Shown here in pieces: positions 23,031 to 27,054 of a stretch of 27,054 nucleotides of DNA (its first letter is position 1; every line of letters starts with the position of its first letter). Under the pieces are notes generated by a model. The model ran no database searches, was not told the DNA's origin, and was given only the letters and a program-made list of their open reading frames with translations. The stretch is from a virus, in IMG/VR virus record IMGVR_UViG_3300032296_002536, positions 1 through 27,054 of that record, one strand, 5' to 3'. The translations under genes and the position numbers were made by a program.

Positions 23031-23314
23031 AATATATAAATCACTATACTCAAGGCTCATTTAAACTTAATTACTTAGGTAAAGAAATTACGGTAAGTGA
23101 TTCCACAGCTTTATCAAATTTTATTTCAACACTCCAAAATTTAGAAGTAGATGTTATTACTATAGCTCCAGGCTATGAACATCGCCCAGATAGAATATCA
23201 GAACTGTTTTATGAAACACCGACAAAAGATTGGCTGATTATGATGTTCAATAATATTAAAGATCCATTTCAAGGTTTAAATGTGGGGGACACCCTATTAT
23301 TACCTAAGTTATAA
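23027..23314 (+). CDS. gp53-like/LysM-like baseplate protein
   Basis: The 95-aa protein ends in a pattern typical of T4 gp53 and LysM-like tail proteins: YEHRPDRISELFYETPTKDW, then LIMMFNNIKDPFQGLNVGDT and LLLPKL. In those proteins this pattern describes a domain where a Trp-containing helix is followed by an N..I.nP segment and a closing G..L.iP strand. T4 gp53 is about 196 aa, so this is a compact form. It shares ATGA with the tube-cap gene (start 23027, upstream stop 23028-23030) and is followed after 2 bp by the hub gene, so it is clearly part of the baseplate operon. Confidence 0.75.
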   Translation: MKYINHYTQGSFKLNYLGKEITVSDSTALSNFISTLQNLEVDVITIAPGYEHRPDRISELFYETPTKDWLIMMFNNIKDPFQGLNVGDTLLLPKL

Positions 23315-23316
23315 TT

Positions 23317-26022
23317 ATGACATCTAAAATAAGCACAGTTCTAAATCCAAATATATTCATTACAAACAACTATGAAATTGTAAAAGAATATTTCTTGCAA
23401 GATAATTATTTTAGAATTGAGCAGCTTCCACAGAGAAAGGGACAGTCTCTATTAATAACAGGTGGAGGCGGAAACAAATATTTACAATCTTTTGAGTTTT
23501 CTTATAATTACGACAATACAGACAAACTAAAAGTGTCTATGGAGTTTGTAGATACTGACGGAAATTTTGAGCAAGAGTTTTTTGGATTCAATTTAAATAA
23601 TGCTAAAACCTCAATAGCAAGCAGATTTAAACAACTTGCATCTACTAAAGCCTCCCAAAACACAGAAGCATTGGATAAATTTGATATAGAGAACTACATT
23701 AATAGTTATAACAGATTATTTGTTGCTTTTGGGTGCGGTAGTGATTTAAGAAATTGGAGTGATGTCCATGTAGTTATTGCTCATGATATTGCTGTAGATA
23801 TTTCTAATGGAATCAGAAAGTACAGATACACTTTTTTTCCAAGCACCTCAGCATTCTTCAAACCAAAGCTAATCTTTAATTTAGACTCTCCAAACCCACA
23901 AAGAGAATTTTTATTTACAGACAATATTGATGGCATCTTCTCTTATGTTGAAGCTAATGATACGGATAACACAAACGATGTTGTATACAAAGTTTTGAAG
24001 AAGTACATAAGTGATGTTACCATGGTAAAGCAAGACAATATAATTGTTGTCTTACCAAATTTAATTTCTGTTCTTAAGTTACCACCTGCTGAAATTTTTG
24101 AAAAAATGGGAATAGAAATTGAAATTTTAAAAAATTCAATAACGACTTTTGTTGATTCAATGAAGAAAAGACGAGGTATAAGAGCAGTTAATAATGCTCA
24201 ATTATCTCAGATTGAAGCAAATGCTCAACTTATCTCAGAAGACAAAACAGCATATGTGTTAAAAGCTAAAAAACCAAAATTAACTGATACATCTAATCCA
24301 GAGTTAAATCCAAATTTTCCTGATTTTTATTTTCCATTAAACAAAATAAACAGTTATCTAAAAGGTGCTTTAAATACTGTTGATAATTTAGTTGCTATAG
24401 AAGAGACGAATTCAAAAATATTAAAGTTTTTTGAATCTAAAAAGTTAATCAAAGATGCAAGCCAGAGATGCATTATTTTAGGATTTGAAGGCATGGTAAA
24501 TGAATATGTTTACAGAAACTATATCCCTGGGGAGGAGCTAAATAGTGTTCAACAAGCCGCAGAGCAAATACTAAAAGATTTTAAACCTAGTTTACAAATA
24601 ATGCCATCTAATGAGAAAACAATACTTTTAGATACAAAAAGTTATGGATTAGAATTTATAAATACAATATCAAGAAAAAAAACTTCTTCTAATTTTTTTG
24701 AAAAAACTGATTTAGATGAATTGGCTATAAATGAATATGGAAAAAAAGTTTCTGAAGCTTTTAAAGTGGAGGGAAATATATTTGAACTTTTTGATATTCC
24801 AGTATTTACTAATAATTTAAAAAATTCAAACATACTAGAAATAAATTTAACAGAAAGTTCAATGTATTTGGCTGGGATAAGCTTAACTCTTCAAAATAAC
24901 TTTCATAAATTTTACGTTTCAGAAGTTCAAAAAAATATAGAAAATGTAAGTATTGGGGGAGTCGCAGTAACCTCTATATTTGATGAATATTTAAAAATAT
25001 TAACTAGAGCCACCCAAGTAGAAGCTTATGATTCTAGTGGTAATGTTAGAACTCCAGATTTAAAGAAAGATTTTGAGTTATTAAAAAAAGCGTTAATTCA
25101 ACATTTTTTTATAGCTGGAAAATTAAATCAAAACCCTTTAAGGAAAGATGGGTCATTTAATTACTACAAAGCAGCCGGTTCTAGCGAAACAGGGACATTG
25201 CAGGATAATGAATTTGAAATCGTAAAAAAATCATTACCTTATGCACCTCAAGGATTTGCTGGGGTTGGTTTGGCTCAAAACGGAGATCTTACACTAATTG
25301 TAAAACCTGATGGATCTAGGTCTTATGATTATACCAACAAAGGAATTGAATCTGCCATAGCTAAAGAGTTAGGGTTTGATAGATTGCTTACCTCAGAAGA
25401 AATAGGAAACATTTTTGAAAAAGAAACAAATAGAAGAATTATAGATTCTTTTTTACAACTTATAGTTGCTAATGGAGGAAATTTTAATACTGATCTAGCA
25501 CTTTTAGCTCTTGCAATAAATACTGCAAATGACGGAGAATTCAATAAAGTAAACGCTAACTTTAACCTAAAACAAAAACAAGACAGAGTGTTTCAGTTTG
25601 CAGCAGTTCTTGGTGGCCTATTTAATATTAATAGTTCGCTAGATCCAGAGCAAGCTTTAAGAAATGTTGCAGTTTTTAAAAATAATGGAGTTTTATTTAC
25701 CCCTAAAGATTTTGGATTATCCCAAGAAGCCATTGCTGCGGAATTATTTAATCATTTAAATAGATACGGTTATAAAATAAATATTAAAACGCTTCCATTT
25801 TTTCATTTAACTTCTTTTAGAACTATGACTTATAAACCGTGTTACCTGTTCTCTAAGAAAATTTTATTAAATAATGATAGAACTAGAAAATTAACTGGTA
25901 ATGACTTAGACTTTTTCTCAGGAGCATATAATATAGCTGCGTTTAAGCACGTTATCTCAACTAAGGAGTGCTATTCAGAGTTCTTGCTAGAGAATGTTGC
26001 TGGAACAACTTACGACGTATAA
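23317..26022 (+). CDS. Large baseplate hub protein
   Basis: The 901-aa product carries hub-like features at both ends. Near the start there are strand-rich segments (YLQSFEFSYNYDNTDKLKVS, MEFVDTDGNFEQEFFGF). Near the end come LPFFHLTSFRTMTYKPCYLF and DFFSGAYNIAAFKHVISTKE followed by CYSEF, a pattern found at the C-terminus of gp27-type and related hub proteins that clamp the spike. The middle is long, helical and Lys/Asn-rich. T4 gp27 is only about 391 aa, so this is more than twice as long, with an extra central region of unknown role. It directly precedes the gp5-like spike gene, as expected for a hub. The gene looks more AT-rich than the head and fibre genes, with many A runs. There is no Shine-Dalgarno sequence before the ATG, only TTATAATT. 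Confidence 0.65.
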   Translation: MTSKISTVLNPNIFITNNYEIVKEYFLQDNYFRIEQLPQRKGQSLLITGGGGNKYLQSFEFSYNYDNTDKLKVSMEFVDTDGNFEQEFFGFNLNNAKTSIASRFKQLASTKASQNTEALDKFDIENYINSYNRLFVAFGCGSDLRNWSDVHVVIAHDIAVDISNGIRKYRYTFFPSTSAFFKPKLIFNLDSPNPQREFLFTDNIDGIFSYVEANDTDNTNDVVYKVLKKYISDVTMVKQDNIIVVLPNLISVLKLPPAEIFEKMGIEIEILKNSITTFVDSMKKRRGIRAVNNAQLSQIEANAQLISEDKTAYVLKAKKPKLTDTSNPELNPNFPDFYFPLNKINSYLKGALNTVDNLVAIEETNSKILKFFESKKLIKDASQRCIILGFEGMVNEYVYRNYIPGEELNSVQQAAEQILKDFKPSLQIMPSNEKTILLDTKSYGLEFINTISRKKTSSNFFEKTDLDELAINEYGKKVSEAFKVEGNIFELFDIPVFTNNLKNSNILEINLTESSMYLAGISLTLQNNFHKFYVSEVQKNIENVSIGGVAVTSIFDEYLKILTRATQVEAYDSSGNVRTPDLKKDFELLKKALIQHFFIAGKLNQNPLRKDGSFNYYKAAGSSETGTLQDNEFEIVKKSLPYAPQGFAGVGLAQNGDLTLIVKPDGSRSYDYTNKGIESAIAKELGFDRLLTSEEIGNIFEKETNRRIIDSFLQLIVANGGNFNTDLALLALAINTANDGEFNKVNANFNLKQKQDRVFQFAAVLGGLFNINSSLDPEQALRNVAVFKNNGVLFTPKDFGLSQEAIAAELFNHLNRYGYKINIKTLPFFHLTSFRTMTYKPCYLFSKKILLNNDRTRKLTGNDLDFFSGAYNIAAFKHVISTKECYSEFLLENVAGTTYDV

Positions 26023-26025
26023 TTT

Positions 26026-27054
26026 ATGGAAATATTAAAGGGAATTGTTGGGCCATACAAAGATCCTACTGAATCTGGTAGAATGAATGTACTATTTAAA
26101 GGTAGAAAGGGATATGTTGAAGTAATATACACCTCACCTTACTTTGCAAGATATTATCATGGAGTATTTGCTCCTCCAGCAGAGCACTCAGAAATATTAG
26201 CTTTCTATGATGGAACAAATTATTATTACTTATCAACTGTAGTCAATCATTCTGAGTTCATGGGCCAGACTGCCACAGAGGAAGATGGAAGCCCAGCTAA
26301 ACTATCGAGTGAGTACAATGCCTATACTCCCTCAGGAAATCCAGCGGTGATGACCTTTAAGAATGAGCAAGACGCTGGAATGAAGATTTCTAATTATTAT
26401 TACAAAGCATCCCCACCATCAACAGAGACTAAAATTGTAAGTAATGTATCAATAAAATCAAGCACTAATAACAGATTAATTCTTGGGGATGGGCCAGATT
26501 TAGATTGTGTGATGCTAAAAAATAAGCATGGGGACGGGCTTACTATTGGTTCTACTTTAACTGGGTTTGCTCCATTAAAAAATGTTCCATACTCAGAAAG
26601 ATCTGTAGTAATCAATACTTTAAATTCGCAAACTTGCGTTGTTGAAAATGGTGAGTATCAGATAAGAGTTAATGAGGGTAGAGATATTACTGTCCGTAAT
26701 GACTCTAAAGGTCTATATGGATTTTATATCCCAGATCCAACTGTAATAGGGGCAATCAACCCTGCCTTAATGTACGGTAATATTAACTTAATATCTAAGT
26801 GGAGAGACATCAATATCTTTACAGATAACCCTGTGCCTCTTCCTAACAGTAATATTTTTATATCTACGCAAGGTGGAGTCGTTCAAATTAGTTCTGGCGG
26901 GGGAGTTAAAATATTCTCAAACAACCCTGGGTTTAAAGTAACTGTTCAGTCTGCGGGAGGCATAGACCTGCTCTCAACCGTGGGGGACATTAACATTGAA
27001 GCTACTACAGGAAATGTTAATATTAAGGGTGGCATAAATACTAACGTAGAGGGA
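26026..27054 (+). CDS. gp5-like central spike protein, 3' end missing
   Basis: The frame opens at ATG 26026, three bases after the hub stop, and stays open for 343 codons to the window edge. Residues 1-75 form an OB-fold-like domain: LKGIVGPYKDPTESGRMNVL, then GYVEVIYTSPYF and GVFAPPAEHSEIL, as in the N-terminus of gp5 and other spike proteins. A linker to about residue 125 and a beta-rich middle follow. Residues about 250-343 show short regular repeats (NINLISKW, NIFISTQGG, VQISSGGG, VKIFSNNPG, DINIEATTG, NVNIKGG) typical of the triple-stranded beta-helix needle. I see no lysozyme-type catalytic domain between the OB fold and the needle, unlike T4 gp5. It is the last gene of the tail-core operon in view. 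Confidence 0.82.
   Translation, partial: MEILKGIVGPYKDPTESGRMNVLFKGRKGYVEVIYTSPYFARYYHGVFAPPAEHSEILAFYDGTNYYYLSTVVNHSEFMGQTATEEDGSPAKLSSEYNAYTPSGNPAVMTFKNEQDAGMKISNYYYKASPPSTETKIVSNVSIKSSTNNRLILGDGPDLDCVMLKNKHGDGLTIGSTLTGFAPLKNVPYSERSVVINTLNSQTCVVENGEYQIRVNEGRDITVRNDSKGLYGFYIPDPTVIGAINPALMYGNINLISKWRDINIFTDNPVPLPNSNIFISTQGGVVQISSGGGVKIFSNNPGFKVTVQSAGGIDLLSTVGDINIEATTGNVNIKGGINTNVEG

Noticed and set aside
26400-26615. Minus-strand frame opposite the spike gene
   Set aside because: The plus-strand spike frame is open throughout with beta-helix repeats; the antisense frame is a shadow.
1-27054. tRNA genes, transposases, integrase or attachment sites
   Set aside because: The few non-coding gaps are too short for tRNAs and no recombinase or terminal inverted repeats were seen.

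Overview
The window is a late-gene (virion) region of a T4-like, contractile-tailed phage, with single DNA-metabolism genes set into it on the opposite strand. The diagnostic genes are a gp17-type terminase large subunit, a gp20-type portal, a UvsW-type helicase followed by a small UvsW.1-like gene, a T4-type primase, and a baseplate/hub series resembling gp26/51, gp29, gp48/54, gp53, the hub and gp5. The DNA is AT-rich, coding density is very high, and there are no tRNAs, integrase, CRISPR array or insertion sequence. No host can be assigned from the sequence. The distance from T4 and the style of the fibres suggest an environmental (aquatic) T4-like phage.

Layout. 1-422 (-): 5' part of a glycosyltransferase-like gene. 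438-5764 (+): packaging and head module (terminase, portal, and a large protein with a very acidic tail that may be a core or scaffold protein). 5777-14036 (+): host-recognition module with two long fibre genes (1659 and 952 aa) sharing a related N-terminal segment, separated by a 132-aa gene. 14037-14151: a scar holding remnants of a second fibre 3' end and a second copy of the 3' end of the convergent gene. 14152-15746 (-): UvsW.1-like gene and UvsW helicase. 15777-17618 (+): gp26/51-family baseplate protein with a probable programmed -1 frameshift, then a virion-like protein. 17587-18555 (-): primase. 18554-19357 (+): Cas4/RecB-like nuclease. 19318-19611 (-): small unknown gene. 19682-20164 (+): unknown gene. 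20189-27054 (+): tail-core operon (tape-measure-like protein, tube cap, gp53/LysM-like protein, large hub protein, gp5-like spike running off the end).

How the genes fit together. Terminase and portal package DNA into the prohead. The 20189-27054 operon encodes the tube initiator, hub and central spike, probably assisted by the gp26/51-type protein and its frameshifted form. The long fibres mediate host recognition. UvsW, primase and the PD-(D/E)XK nuclease act in DNA replication and recombination. Genes overlap or abut at almost every junction, including three antisense 5' or 3' overlaps, so little space is left for promoters.

The strongest new observations are: (1) a T8 slippery run in a 24-nt reading-frame overlap that would extend the gp26/51-like protein by about 60 residues; (2) the duplicated convergent junction at 14037-14151, which reads as the footprint of a tail-fibre replacement; (3) the repeat array of the first fibre, conserved in protein but varied in codons; and (4) a primase whose zinc ribbon has lost most of its ligands.
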